Shown here: positions 17,565-29,395 of the stretch, one piece after another
How the letters are laid out: each line of letters opens with the position of its first letter
Numbering within the stretch: the stretch's first letter is position 1
Assembly: GCA_018241425.1 (NCBI GenBank)
Contig: JAFEDU010000001.1
Span: forward strand, 1,054,001-1,118,000
Direction of reading: 5' to 3'
DNA from: Pseudomonadota bacterium
GTDB taxonomy: Bacteria; Pseudomonadota; Gammaproteobacteria; Steroidobacterales; Steroidobacteraceae
DNA: 64,000 nucleotides
Position numbers and translations under genes: made by a program
Notes under the pieces: model-generated
The model's input: only the letters and a program-made list of their open reading frames with translations
What the model was told of the DNA's origin: nothing
Database searches by the model: none

Positions 17565-18238
17565 GCGCGACGCAGCCGCGCCGGATCCTCATCGCGGAGG
17601 ACGAGCCGAAGCTCGCCGCCCTGCTGCGCGACTACCTGACCGCCTCCGGGTTCGACGCAAGCTGCGTCAGCGACGGACTGCGGGTGGTCCCGGAGTTCCG
17701 GCGCAGCAACCCGGACCTCGTGATCCTGGACCTGATGCTGCCGCATCGGGACGGGCTTGAGATCTGCCGGGAACTGCGCACCTTCAGCACCGTCCCGATC
17801 GTCATGGTCACCGCCCGGGTGGAGGAGATCGACCGGCTGCTCGGGCTGGAGCTCGGTGCCGATGACTACGTCTGCAAGCCCTTCAGCCCGCGCGAGGTGG
17901 TGGCGCGCATCAAGGCCATCCTGCGCCGCGCGACGCGCGGGCCGGCCGCGGCCGGCGGCCTTACGATCGATGCCGACCGCCACCGGGCCGAGTTCGAGGG
18001 TGTCGCGCTGGAACTGACGCCCGTCGAGTTCCGGCTACTCAGCACCCTCGCGGCGGCGCCCGGACGGGTCTTCTCGCGTGCGCGGCTGATGGAGAACCTC
18101 TATCCCGACCACCGCATCGTCACCGACCGCACCGTCGACAGCCACGTGAAGAACCTGCGCCGCAAGCTGGAGAAAGTGAGCCAGGCGCACGAGGCCATCC
18201 AGTCGGTGTACGGCCTGGGCTACAAGCTCGAGCTGTAG
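17561..18238 (+). CDS. BaeR-like OmpR-family response regulator
   Basis: A 225-residue regulator with a receiver domain (Asp57 in VILDLMLP, Thr at VTAR, Lys in CKPF) and a C-terminal winged-helix DNA-binding domain (TPVEFRLLSTL through SVYGLGYKLEL). The ATG overlaps the kinase stop (ATGA), so the pair is co-translated. Similarity to BaeR is by domain plan and the VEEIDRLLGLELGADDYVCKPF pattern; the signal sensed is unknown. Confidence 0.92.
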   Translation: MSATQPRRILIAEDEPKLAALLRDYLTASGFDASCVSDGLRVVPEFRRSNPDLVILDLMLPHRDGLEICRELRTFSTVPIVMVTARVEEIDRLLGLELGADDYVCKPFSPREVVARIKAILRRATRGPAAAGGLTIDADRHRAEFEGVALELTPVEFRLLSTLAAAPGRVFSRARLMENLYPDHRIVTDRTVDSHVKNLRRKLEKVSQAHEAIQSVYGLGYKLEL

Positions 18239-18363
18239 AGCGGCTCGCGGCAGCGCCGCCGCAGCGTCGCCCGGGTACCGGAACTGGTCGCGAACGTGCA
18301 CCCCCGCGGGCGCGGCGCGCCCCTTATCATGGGCGCTGGCGCAACGCTCCGGTGACCCAAGGC

Positions 18364-19878
18364 ATGTCCGCACCGCCGAACTTCCTGATCCTCATGGCTG
18401 ACCAGCTCACCGCCGGCGCCCTGCCCGCCTACGGCAACCGCGTCGCCCGCACGCCGAACCTGGATGCACTCGCGGCGCAGGCGGTGCTGTTCCGCTCGGC
18501 CTACTGCAACAGCCCGCTGTGCGCCCCGTCGCGCTTCTCCTTCATGTCGGGGCGCCTGCCCTCGAAGATCGGCGCCTACGACAACGCCGCCGAGTTCGCC
18601 GCGCACGTCCCCACCTTCGCGCACTACCTGCGCGCCGGCGGCTACCGCACGGTCTTAAGCGGCAAGATGCACTTCTGCGGCCCGGACCAGCTGCACGGGT
18701 TCGAGGAGCGCATCACCACCGACATCTACCCGGCAGACTTCGGCTGGACTCCAGACTGGCTCGACTTCCAGGCGCGGCCGAGCTGGTACCACAACATGGA
18801 CTCCGTGACGCAGGCCGGTCCCTGCGTCCGCACCAACCAGCTCGACTTCGACGACGAGGTGGTGTTCCGCGCGCGCCGCCAGCTGTTCGACATCGCCCGC
18901 GGCAACGACCGGCGGCCGTTCTGCATGGTGGTGTCGATGACGCACCCGCACGACCCCTTCGCGATCCCGGCGCGGTACTGGGACCGCTACCGCGACGAGG
19001 ACATCGATATGCCGCGCGTGCGCATCGCCCCGGAGGCACTCGATCCGCACTCGCGGCGCCTGCGGCACGTGTGCGCGATGGATGCCCAGCCGGTGACCGA
19101 GGCCCACGTCCGCGCCGCCCGCCACGCCTATTACGGTTCCGTGGCCTACGTGGACGACCAGTTCGGGACGCTGCTCGGCACCCTGCGCGACACGCGCCTC
19201 GATGACAACACCGTGGTCATCGTGCTCGCCGACCACGGCGAAATGCTCGGCGAGCGGGGCCTGTGGTACAAGATGAGCTTCTTCGAGCCCGCCTGCCGCA
19301 TACCGCTGCTGGTGCACGCACCGCGCCACTTCAAGGCCCACGCGGTCGCCGAGTCGGTCTCGCTCATTGACGTGCTGCCCACGCTCGTCGACCTCGCCGG
19401 CACCGGCACCGCCGTTCCGTACGCCACCGAGCTCGAGGGCCGGAGCCTCCTGCCCCACCTGGAGGGCCGTGCCGGCCACGACGAGGTGCGCGGCGAGTAC
19501 CTGGCCGAGGGCGCGGTTGCGCCGATGGTCATGATCCGCACGGGGGCGACCAAGTTCATTCACAGCCCCGCGGACCCCGACCAGCTATATGACCTCGCGC
19601 GCGACCCCGACGAGCGCCAGAACCTCGCCGGCGACGCCGAGCGGGCCGCGCCGTGGCGCGCTGCCGTCGGTCAGTCGTGGAACCTCAGCCGGCTGCACGA
19701 GGAGGTGCTGAGCAGCCAGCGCCAGCGGCACCTCGTCGCGCATGCCCTCACGCTCGGGCGCACCACGCCCTGGGACCATCAGCCCCACGCGGACGCAAGC
19801 CGCGAGTACGTGCGCAACACCCTGAGCCTCGACGAGCTGGAAGCTTCCGCCCGCTTCCCGCGCGTCACCGGCGAGTAA
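18364..19878 (+). CDS. betC: Choline-sulfatase
   Basis: Sulfatase that hydrolyses choline-O-sulfate to choline and sulfate. The 504-residue protein has the formylglycine motif C-A-P-S-R with Cys53, metal ligands in LMADQL and LADHGEMLGE, and the C-terminal choline-sulfatase signature WDHQPHADASREYVRN, which separates BetC from other sulfatases. The ATG at 18364 gives the family N-terminus; a GTG four codons earlier is possible. No betA, betB or betI is adjacent, so choline must be used or exported by genes elsewhere. Confidence 0.92.
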   Translation: MSAPPNFLILMADQLTAGALPAYGNRVARTPNLDALAAQAVLFRSAYCNSPLCAPSRFSFMSGRLPSKIGAYDNAAEFAAHVPTFAHYLRAGGYRTVLSGKMHFCGPDQLHGFEERITTDIYPADFGWTPDWLDFQARPSWYHNMDSVTQAGPCVRTNQLDFDDEVVFRARRQLFDIARGNDRRPFCMVVSMTHPHDPFAIPARYWDRYRDEDIDMPRVRIAPEALDPHSRRLRHVCAMDAQPVTEAHVRAARHAYYGSVAYVDDQFGTLLGTLRDTRLDDNTVVIVLADHGEMLGERGLWYKMSFFEPACRIPLLVHAPRHFKAHAVAESVSLIDVLPTLVDLAGTGTAVPYATELEGRSLLPHLEGRAGHDEVRGEYLAEGAVAPMVMIRTGATKFIHSPADPDQLYDLARDPDERQNLAGDAERAAPWRAAVGQSWNLSRLHEEVLSSQRQRHLVAHALTLGRTTPWDHQPHADASREYVRNTLSLDELEASARFPRVTGE

Positions 19879-19912
19879 GATCGGCGCGGGCTTCTACAAG
19901 AGGAGAGTTCAG

Positions 19913-20152
19913 ATGAGCCAGGTTACCTACGAGATCGTGCCGCACGATGGCGGCTGGGCCTACCGCGTGAACGGCACCTACTCGGAGCGGTTCGCGACCC
20001 ACGACCAGGCGCGCGCGGCGGCGCAGCGTGCGGCCCGTGAGCAGCGCACGCCGGGCACCGCCGCGTTGATCACCTGGGAGGACGGCCAGGGTCACTGGCA
20101 CAAGGAATTTGCGACCGGCGACGACCGGCCCGAGACCCGCGTGAAGGGTTAA
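19913..20152 (+). CDS. DUF2188 family small protein
   Basis: A 79-residue basic/acidic protein with the DUF2188 pattern: a start VTYEIVPHDGGWAYRVNG, then ATHDQARAAAQRAAREQ and a C-terminal ITWEDGQGHW strand. Members are widespread, predicted to be small RNA- or DNA-associated proteins, and of unknown function. A good AGAGGAGAG ribosome site precedes the ATG. It follows betC by 34 bases and may be in the same transcript. Confidence 0.85.
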   Translation: MSQVTYEIVPHDGGWAYRVNGTYSERFATHDQARAAAQRAAREQRTPGTAALITWEDGQGHWHKEFATGDDRPETRVKG

Positions 20153-20259
20153 GAAGCCCAAAGTCGGGTGGATCTGTGACTTGACGCCCACAAAGTGTGA
20201 GCGGCGCCGGGCGCTGAGGGCTGCAAAGCGTGACATAAGCCCGGCTCGGCGCGACCTCG

Positions 20260-20293
20260 GTTACCTAAAGTAACAATTACCGTAACCGTAACG
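20260..20293. promoter_or_regulatory. GTTAC palindrome and CCGTAA repeats
   Basis: GTTAC-N5-GTAAC (20260-20274) is a perfect interrupted palindrome. It is followed by TTACCGTAACCGTAACG, where CCGTAA repeats in tandem. It lies 17 bases before the start codon of the exported protein, the position of an operator or a repressor site in the leader. This short AT-richer block stands out from the surrounding GC-rich sequence. Confidence 0.45.
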
Positions 20294-20309
20294 TCGAAGG
20301 TCAGGAATC

Positions 20310-20939
20310 ATGCGGATCTCCCTGGCAGTCGGCGGCCTCGTTGCCGCCACCGCTCTTCTCATTCCCCAGTACAGCAGCGCCGAGTCGAACTACCAGACCG
20401 GCACCACCGCGCTCACCGCCACGGCACACGTGGACTTCCAGATCACCATCCCGAAGTTCCTGTTCCTGCGCGTCGGCACCGGCACCGGGACCGCCGCGGG
20501 CAACTTCGCCACCGTGGCCACCGTGGACCAGATCACCTGGGCTCCCACGGCGGCGCAGGTCGGCAATGGCACGGCCCTCACCGGCACCGGCGGCGACCTC
20601 ACCGGGGGTACCGAGACCGCGGTGGTCGTTGCCAACAATGGCAACGTCACCCTGAGCTCGACCACGACGGGTCCGCTGAGCGATGGCGCGGGCGACACGA
20701 TCAGCTACGCGCTGATCACCACGACCGCCGCGCACAACACGACCACCACGACGCTGGCGGCGCCGGCGCTCGCCAACGGCGCGACGACCACGGTGACCCT
20801 GACCGCGGTCAACAAGATCGTGCAGCAGGACGCCAAGTGGACGTACAGCTACGCCAACACCGTGACGCCCCCGGCGGGCACGTACGGTGGCGTGAACACC
20901 AACGGCAGCCGCGTCACATACACGGCGTCACTTCCCTGA
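20310..20939 (+). CDS. Exported Thr/Gly-rich protein, unknown
   Basis: A 209-residue protein with a signal peptide (residues 1-25, cleavage after SSAE or SSA). The rest is rich in Thr, Ala, Gly and Asn, with beta-strand-like alternation and no Cys, typical of a secreted or surface beta-sandwich (fimbrial subunit-like). The ALTATAHVDFQITIPKFLFL segment after the signal peptide is its most distinctive part. I recognise no family. An unusual palindrome precedes it, and the convergent GntR gene ends 13 bases beyond it. Confidence 0.75.
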   Translation: MRISLAVGGLVAATALLIPQYSSAESNYQTGTTALTATAHVDFQITIPKFLFLRVGTGTGTAAGNFATVATVDQITWAPTAAQVGNGTALTGTGGDLTGGTETAVVVANNGNVTLSSTTTGPLSDGAGDTISYALITTTAAHNTTTTTLAAPALANGATTTVTLTAVNKIVQQDAKWTYSYANTVTPPAGTYGGVNTNGSRVTYTASLP

Positions 20940-20952
20940 TGAGGAACTGCCG

Positions 20953-21648
20953 CTAGCCCGCGCGCGCCGGGCGTCCGGCGCGCTTCTCGGCGGCGCGGTG
21001 CATGCGCGCGCGGGAATCCGCGGCGTGGGCACGCAGTACCCGACCGGCACGCTCGGGGTCGCGCGAGGCGATCGCGCGCACGATCGCCTTGTGCTCGTCG
21101 TTGGAGACCCCGAACCCGCCCCCCTCCGTGAGCCCCTGCAGGCGGAACAGCAGAAGTTCCTTGGTCAGGCGGCGGTAGGTCTCGGCCAGGCGGCGGTTGC
21201 CGGCAAACTCCACCAGCGCATCGTGAAAGTCCAGGTTCAGCTGGTGGTAGCGCTTGATGTCGCCCGCCGCGACGGCTGAGTCCATCGCCTCCAGGGTCTG
21301 TCGCAGCGACTTCAGCTGCGCGGGGGTCGCCAGGCGTGCCAGGCGCTGCCCGATGAGTTCATCGAGCACCTCGCGCACGTCGTAAACCTCGTCCGCCTCC
21401 GCCAGAGACACGTCGCGCACGAACGTGCCGCGGTTGCGCTCGGCCCGCACCAGGCCGCACTCCTCCAGGGCCCGCAGCGCCTCGCGGACCGGCCCGCGGC
21501 TGGTACGGAAACGCTCGGCCAGTTCGACCTCGTTGATGCGCTGCCCGGCGCGCAGCTCTCCGCACAGGATCATCCGCTCGATCTCGGCCTGCACCAGCGA
21601 GGGCAGCGAATTCCCCTGCAGGATCTCAAGTGGGGTGGGTGAGGTCAT
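20953..21648 (-). CDS. GntR/FadR-type regulator of the phn operon
   Basis: A 231-residue regulator with an N-terminal winged helix (LAERFRTSRGPVREALRAL) and a C-terminal FCD ligand domain (DVREVLDELIGQRLARLA, FHDALVEFAGN, HKAIVRAIASRD), with candidate metal-binding His in LDFHDAL, NDEHKA and LRAHAADSR. It is divergent from phnW and thus likely controls the 2-AEP operon; GntR-type regulators beside phosphonate genes are known in Burkholderia. The effector, perhaps 2-AEP or a pathway intermediate, is not known. The shared control region is described separately. Confidence 0.9.
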   Translation of the reverse strand: MTSPTPLEILQGNSLPSLVQAEIERMILCGELRAGQRINEVELAERFRTSRGPVREALRALEECGLVRAERNRGTFVRDVSLAEADEVYDVREVLDELIGQRLARLATPAQLKSLRQTLEAMDSAVAAGDIKRYHQLNLDFHDALVEFAGNRRLAETYRRLTKELLLFRLQGLTEGGGFGVSNDEHKAIVRAIASRDPERAGRVLRAHAADSRARMHRAAEKRAGRPARAG

Positions 21649-21680
21649 GGCATCTTGGGGCGGTCGGGGAGGGGCCGTGG

Positions 21681-25604
<3,924 letters not shown>

Positions 25605-25617
<13 letters not shown>

Positions 25618-26924
25618 CCGGCGCGACCCTGCCGGCAGACCCCGCTCGCCGCGCGCTGCGGTGGGCGCAGTGCCGCACGCTCCTCTTGCTGTTCGCGGGC
25701 TACGCGTCCTGTTACTTCTGCCGCTCGGACCTCTCGGTCGCGACCCCGCTGATCGCCGAGGAACTGACCGGGCACGGCGTGAGCCACGCCGATGCGCTGC
25801 TGAGCATCGGCAGGATGGCCTCGCTCGGGGTGCTGGGCTACGCGCTCGGCAAGTGGTTCCTGACCGGGCTCGGGGACTACTGGGGCGGCAAGAAGAACCT
25901 CCTGATCGCCACCGGCGGGGCGGCGGCCTTCACGCTGTTGTTCGCCTCGGGCTCCGGCCTGCCGCTGTTCACCTTCGCCTGGATCGGCAACCGGCTCACC
26001 CAGTCCATCGGCTGGTCGGCGCTGATCAAGGTGTCCTCGCGCTGGTTCCACTACACCCGCTACGGCACCGTGGCGGCGATCCTCACCTGCAGCTACCTCG
26101 TCGGGGATGCGCTGGCGCGCGAGAGCATGGGGCTCCTGCTGGATGCCGGCGCGCACTGGCGCACGCTGTTCCTGTTCGGCGCCGCCGTCGCCGGTGCCAT
26201 GTTCCTCGCCAATGCATGGCTGCTGCGCGATGCGCGCAGCGAGCAGGGCTTCCCCGAGGCGGTCCCCAACCCGCGCAATGTCTTTGCCGGCGAGACACCC
26301 CGCGGCTTCCTCTCGCTGGTACTGCCGCTCGTCGGTAACCCCGCCTTCCTCATGGTGTGCCTCCTGAGCTTCGGCGGCACCCTGGTGCGCGAGACCTTCA
26401 ACACCTGGACGCCGGTGTACCTGCGGGACTTCGTCGGCCTCACGGTCAGCCACGCCGCGACGCTGTCGGCCATCTTTCCGGCCGTCGGGGCCGTCTCGGT
26501 GCTGCTCGCCGGCTGGGCCAGTGACCGGCTCGGGGCGAACGGCCGCGCGCGCATCCTGGCGATCGGGCTGGCCGCGACGGCAGTGGTCCTCCTCGCGCTC
26601 GTGTTCGTGCGCGTCAAGACCACCGGACCGGTGCTGCCGGTGGCGCTCGTGGGCCTCGTGGCGTTCTGCCTCCTGGGCCCCTACTCCTACCTCGCCGGCG
26701 CCTTCGCGCTCGACTTCGGCGGCTCGCGCGGCGGGGCCGCGGCCTCCGGGCTCGTCGATGGGACCGGGTACCTGGGCGGGGCACTCGCGGGGTGGCTGAT
26801 GGCCCGCATCGCGGGTGACTTCGGCTGGGGCGGCGTGTTCGTGACCCTGGCCGCGGTGAGCGTGATTGCGGCCTTCGGTGCCGCCTACCTGCACCGGATC
26901 AACCAGCGGACGGCGGCCGGCTGA
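25605..26924 (+). CDS. OPA-family MFS transporter, probable 2-AEP uptake
   Basis: A 439-residue transporter with 12 predicted helices in the organophosphate:phosphate antiporter (GlpT/UhpT/PgtP) group. The first helix holds GYASCYFCRSDLSVATP, the GlpT-like GYxxYYxxR position, and the family length fits. I chose the TTG at 25605, which overlaps the phnY stop by 13 bases; no ATG or GTG is available near the family start. Its position after phnWAY suggests it imports 2-AEP or phosphonoacetate in place of an ABC importer. The substrate is inferred. Confidence 0.85.
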
Positions 26925-26940
26925 CGACGCGGGGGACCCG

Positions 26941-27522
26941 CTATGCGGCGCAGACGAACAGCTGGGCGGGCGGGATATTGCGGCGCTCGAAGCGGCGCTG
27001 CACGCTGCCGAAGGAGCGCTCGAGCACCGGCAGCACCCGGGCGGTGAACTGGTAGACGAGGAACGAGCCGCCCGGGGCCAGCGCCTGGCGGGTCTTGCCC
27101 ACGATCTCCGCCTTCAGCGCATCGGGGAAGCTGCCAAGCGGGATGCCGGAGATGATGTAGTCGGCCGCCGGGAGCGACAGCCGCGTGAGCACCGCACCGA
27201 CCTGCGCGGCCGAGTCGTGCACGACGTGCAGGCGCGGGTCGGGCAGGCAGCGGCGCAGGTAACGCACGAAGTCGCCGTTGGTCTCGATCGCCAACAGGCG
27301 CGCCTGCGGATGCATGCGCTTCAGGATCTGCGCAGTCACCGTGCCGACCCCGGGCCCGTACTCGACCAGGAGGCGCGCCCGCTCCCAGTCCACCGGCTCC
27401 AGCACCTGGTCGACCAGGAAGCGCGAACTCGGGATGATCGAGCCGAGCATGTAGGGATGGCGCAGGAAATTGCCGGCGAACAGCGCCAGCTGCTTGAGCG
27501 ATGATCCGGAGTTCTCGGGCAT
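26941..27522 (-). CDS. PmtA-like phospholipid N-methyltransferase
   Basis: A 193-residue SAM-dependent methyltransferase. The N-terminus FLRHPYMLGSIIPSSRFLVDQVL is the membrane-binding and SPSS-type motif of the PmtA/ubiquinone-like group, followed by the SAM motif VEYGPGVGTVTAQIL and the acidic IETNGDF. Similar proteins convert phosphatidylethanolamine to methylated forms. It is located on the same strand as the SDR and psd genes, which supports a phospholipid role. Substrate is not proven. Confidence 0.8.
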   Translation of the reverse strand: MPENSGSSLKQLALFAGNFLRHPYMLGSIIPSSRFLVDQVLEPVDWERARLLVEYGPGVGTVTAQILKRMHPQARLLAIETNGDFVRYLRRCLPDPRLHVVHDSAAQVGAVLTRLSLPAADYIISGIPLGSFPDALKAEIVGKTRQALAPGGSFLVYQFTARVLPVLERSFGSVQRRFERRNIPPAQLFVCAA

Positions 27523-27540
27523 GGCGTCCTCGCAGTCCTT

Positions 27541-28410
27541 CTAGTGTCGCACGGGCAGGTCGGGCAGCGCCCGCGGCAGGCCCACCCAGTCACAGCTCAT
27601 CTGCCACAGCTCCTCCTGCAGCGCCACGTCCTGTGCGAGTGGGGCTGCCGGCTGCGGCCGCTGGTACTCATCAAAATACAGTCCCGACCGGCCGCCGACC
27701 CGCGCATCGAGCGCCAGGTGCAGCGTGGTGTGGGCGCCGCGCTCGGCATCGAACACCTGCGCGGACAGGAACGGCTTCAGGAGCCGAAGCCACCGCGGCA
27801 GGAGATTGGTCGACACGACCCCGGGATGCAGGCAGTTGACGCTGATCCCGGTGGACTCAAGCCGGCGGGCGAGCGCGAAGGTGTGCTGCACGTTCGCGAG
27901 CTTGGAGCGCGCGTAGGCCTCGCGGCTGCGGTAGCGCGCGCCGGGGTCGGTCACGGCCGCGGCGGTGCAGCGCCCGGCGCGGAAATGGATCCGCGAGGCC
28001 GTGTTCACGATGCGTGCCTGGGGCGCCAGCTGCGGCAGGAGGAGCCCGGTGAGCAGGAACGGGCCCAGGTGGTTGACCGCGAAAGTGAGCTCGAACCCGT
28101 CCGCCGAGCGGCGCGGAGCGAGGCTCACCGTGCCCGCGTTGTTGATCAGGAGGTCGATGCGGGGGGCTGCCGCGGTGAGTGCCGCGGCGCACTCGCGCAC
28201 TGACGCAAGCTGCGCCAGGTCACAGGGCAGCACGGACAGGCGCGCGCGCGGGAAGCGCGCGGCGAGCTCGCGGCCGAGCGCCGCGCCGGCCGGCACGTCC
28301 CGGCACAGCATGAACACGGCGTACCCCGCACGCGCCAGCTCCCGGCTGACGATGCGCCCGATCCCGTGGGTCGTGCCGGTGATCACCGCGACCGGGGACG
28401 CCTTGCTCAT
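27541..28410 (-). CDS. Short-chain dehydrogenase/reductase (retinol dehydrogenase-like)
   Basis: A 289-residue NAD(P)-dependent oxidoreductase with the cofactor motif TGTTHGIG (about residue 10), the NNAG motif and the catalytic YARSK. The type resembles retinol-dehydrogenase-like SDRs acting on hydrophobic alcohols and lipids. The start ATG overlaps the psd stop (ATGA), so it is coupled to psd. An antisense frame is open across the gene; the true start is set by the Rossmann fold. Confidence 0.87.
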   Translation of the reverse strand: MSKASPVAVITGTTHGIGRIVSRELARAGYAVFMLCRDVPAGAALGRELAARFPRARLSVLPCDLAQLASVRECAAALTAAAPRIDLLINNAGTVSLAPRRSADGFELTFAVNHLGPFLLTGLLLPQLAPQARIVNTASRIHFRAGRCTAAAVTDPGARYRSREAYARSKLANVQHTFALARRLESTGISVNCLHPGVVSTNLLPRWLRLLKPFLSAQVFDAERGAHTTLHLALDARVGGRSGLYFDEYQRPQPAAPLAQDVALQEELWQMSCDWVGLPRALPDLPVRH

Positions 28411-29276
28411 CGCTCCGCCAGCTTGAGGAGCGGCTGGCCCATGCGCAGCGTGCTGCCGCTGGAAAGGCCCGGGACCAGGGTCACCCCCGGCGGTGCGAAG
28501 GCGATGATGGTGGACCCGTGCTGGAACCAGCCCATCTCCTCGCCCTTGGTCAGCGCCGCATCGCAGGGAATCGAGTTCGGGCCGCGGTAGCGCAGGTGCA
28601 GGAGCACGTCGGCGCAGTGCAGGCGGATGCTGGCGACCAGGATCGCCGCCACCGGCACCAGCGTCACGAGCTCCCCGCCGGGCAGCCGGCAGCGGATGAT
28701 GGCGCGCTCGTTCTTGCAGAACAGCGCCTCGATCCGCTTGAGCGCGATCGGGTTCACGTTCCAGGTGTCCCCGGACACGTACGTCACCTCCTCGATGCGG
28801 CAGTCGTAGGGCGCGTGGAAGCGGTGGTACATGCACGAGCGCAGCCGCAGCGTGACGAAGTTCCCGTCGACGTACTCGCGCACCAGGTCCTCATCCTGCA
28901 GCAGGTCCTTGAGCGCGTACGGCGCGCCCTTGGCCTGCAGCACCATGCCGCGCCTTACCGGCCCGAAGGCGCCCACGATGCCGTCGCAGGGGCTGACCAG
29001 CACGGACGGGTCGGCATCGACGGGGCGGGCGCCGGGCTTGAGCTCGCGCGTGAAGCACTCGTGGAGGCTGCGGAAGCGCGTCTTCTTGGCATCGCTCAGG
29101 TCCAGGTCCGCGAACAGGCGCCACAGGGCGAGCGAGGCCTCCCGCACCAGGGGATGCTCGATGCGGCTCAGCCATCCCATGAAAAGCGTCAGCCAGCGCC
29201 GCGGCAGCCGGTTGGTGAGGAGGAAGTTCAGGTCCTCCTGCTGGGTCAGCCGGGAGAGTGCCGTGCGGACTGTCAT
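28407..29276 (-). CDS. psd: Phosphatidylserine decarboxylase
   Basis: Pyruvoyl enzyme that makes phosphatidylethanolamine. The 289-residue proenzyme has the family N-terminal segment (WLSRIEHPLVREASLALWR), VSPCDGIVGAFGPV, MYHRFHAPYDC with catalytic His, and the C-terminal SSGSTLRMGQPL in which the GST serine becomes the pyruvoyl group after self-cleavage. I chose the ATG at 29276; the longer frame would not fit the family. The product could feed the PmtA-like methyltransferase downstream in the same unit. Confidence 0.93.
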   Translation of the reverse strand: MTVRTALSRLTQQEDLNFLLTNRLPRRWLTLFMGWLSRIEHPLVREASLALWRLFADLDLSDAKKTRFRSLHECFTRELKPGARPVDADPSVLVSPCDGIVGAFGPVRRGMVLQAKGAPYALKDLLQDEDLVREYVDGNFVTLRLRSCMYHRFHAPYDCRIEEVTYVSGDTWNVNPIALKRIEALFCKNERAIIRCRLPGGELVTLVPVAAILVASIRLHCADVLLHLRYRGPNSIPCDAALTKGEEMGWFQHGSTIIAFAPPGVTLVPGLSSGSTLRMGQPLLKLAER

Positions 29277-29395
29277 CGGAGTGTCATCGATGTGAAATAG
29301 GTTGCCGCCGGCATGGGGATGCGGCACGTGAGGTCCGAGCGCGGCCGCAGTTCCTCCCCCGACGGCGCATCCCGCGCCCCACCTGCGGAGCTGCC

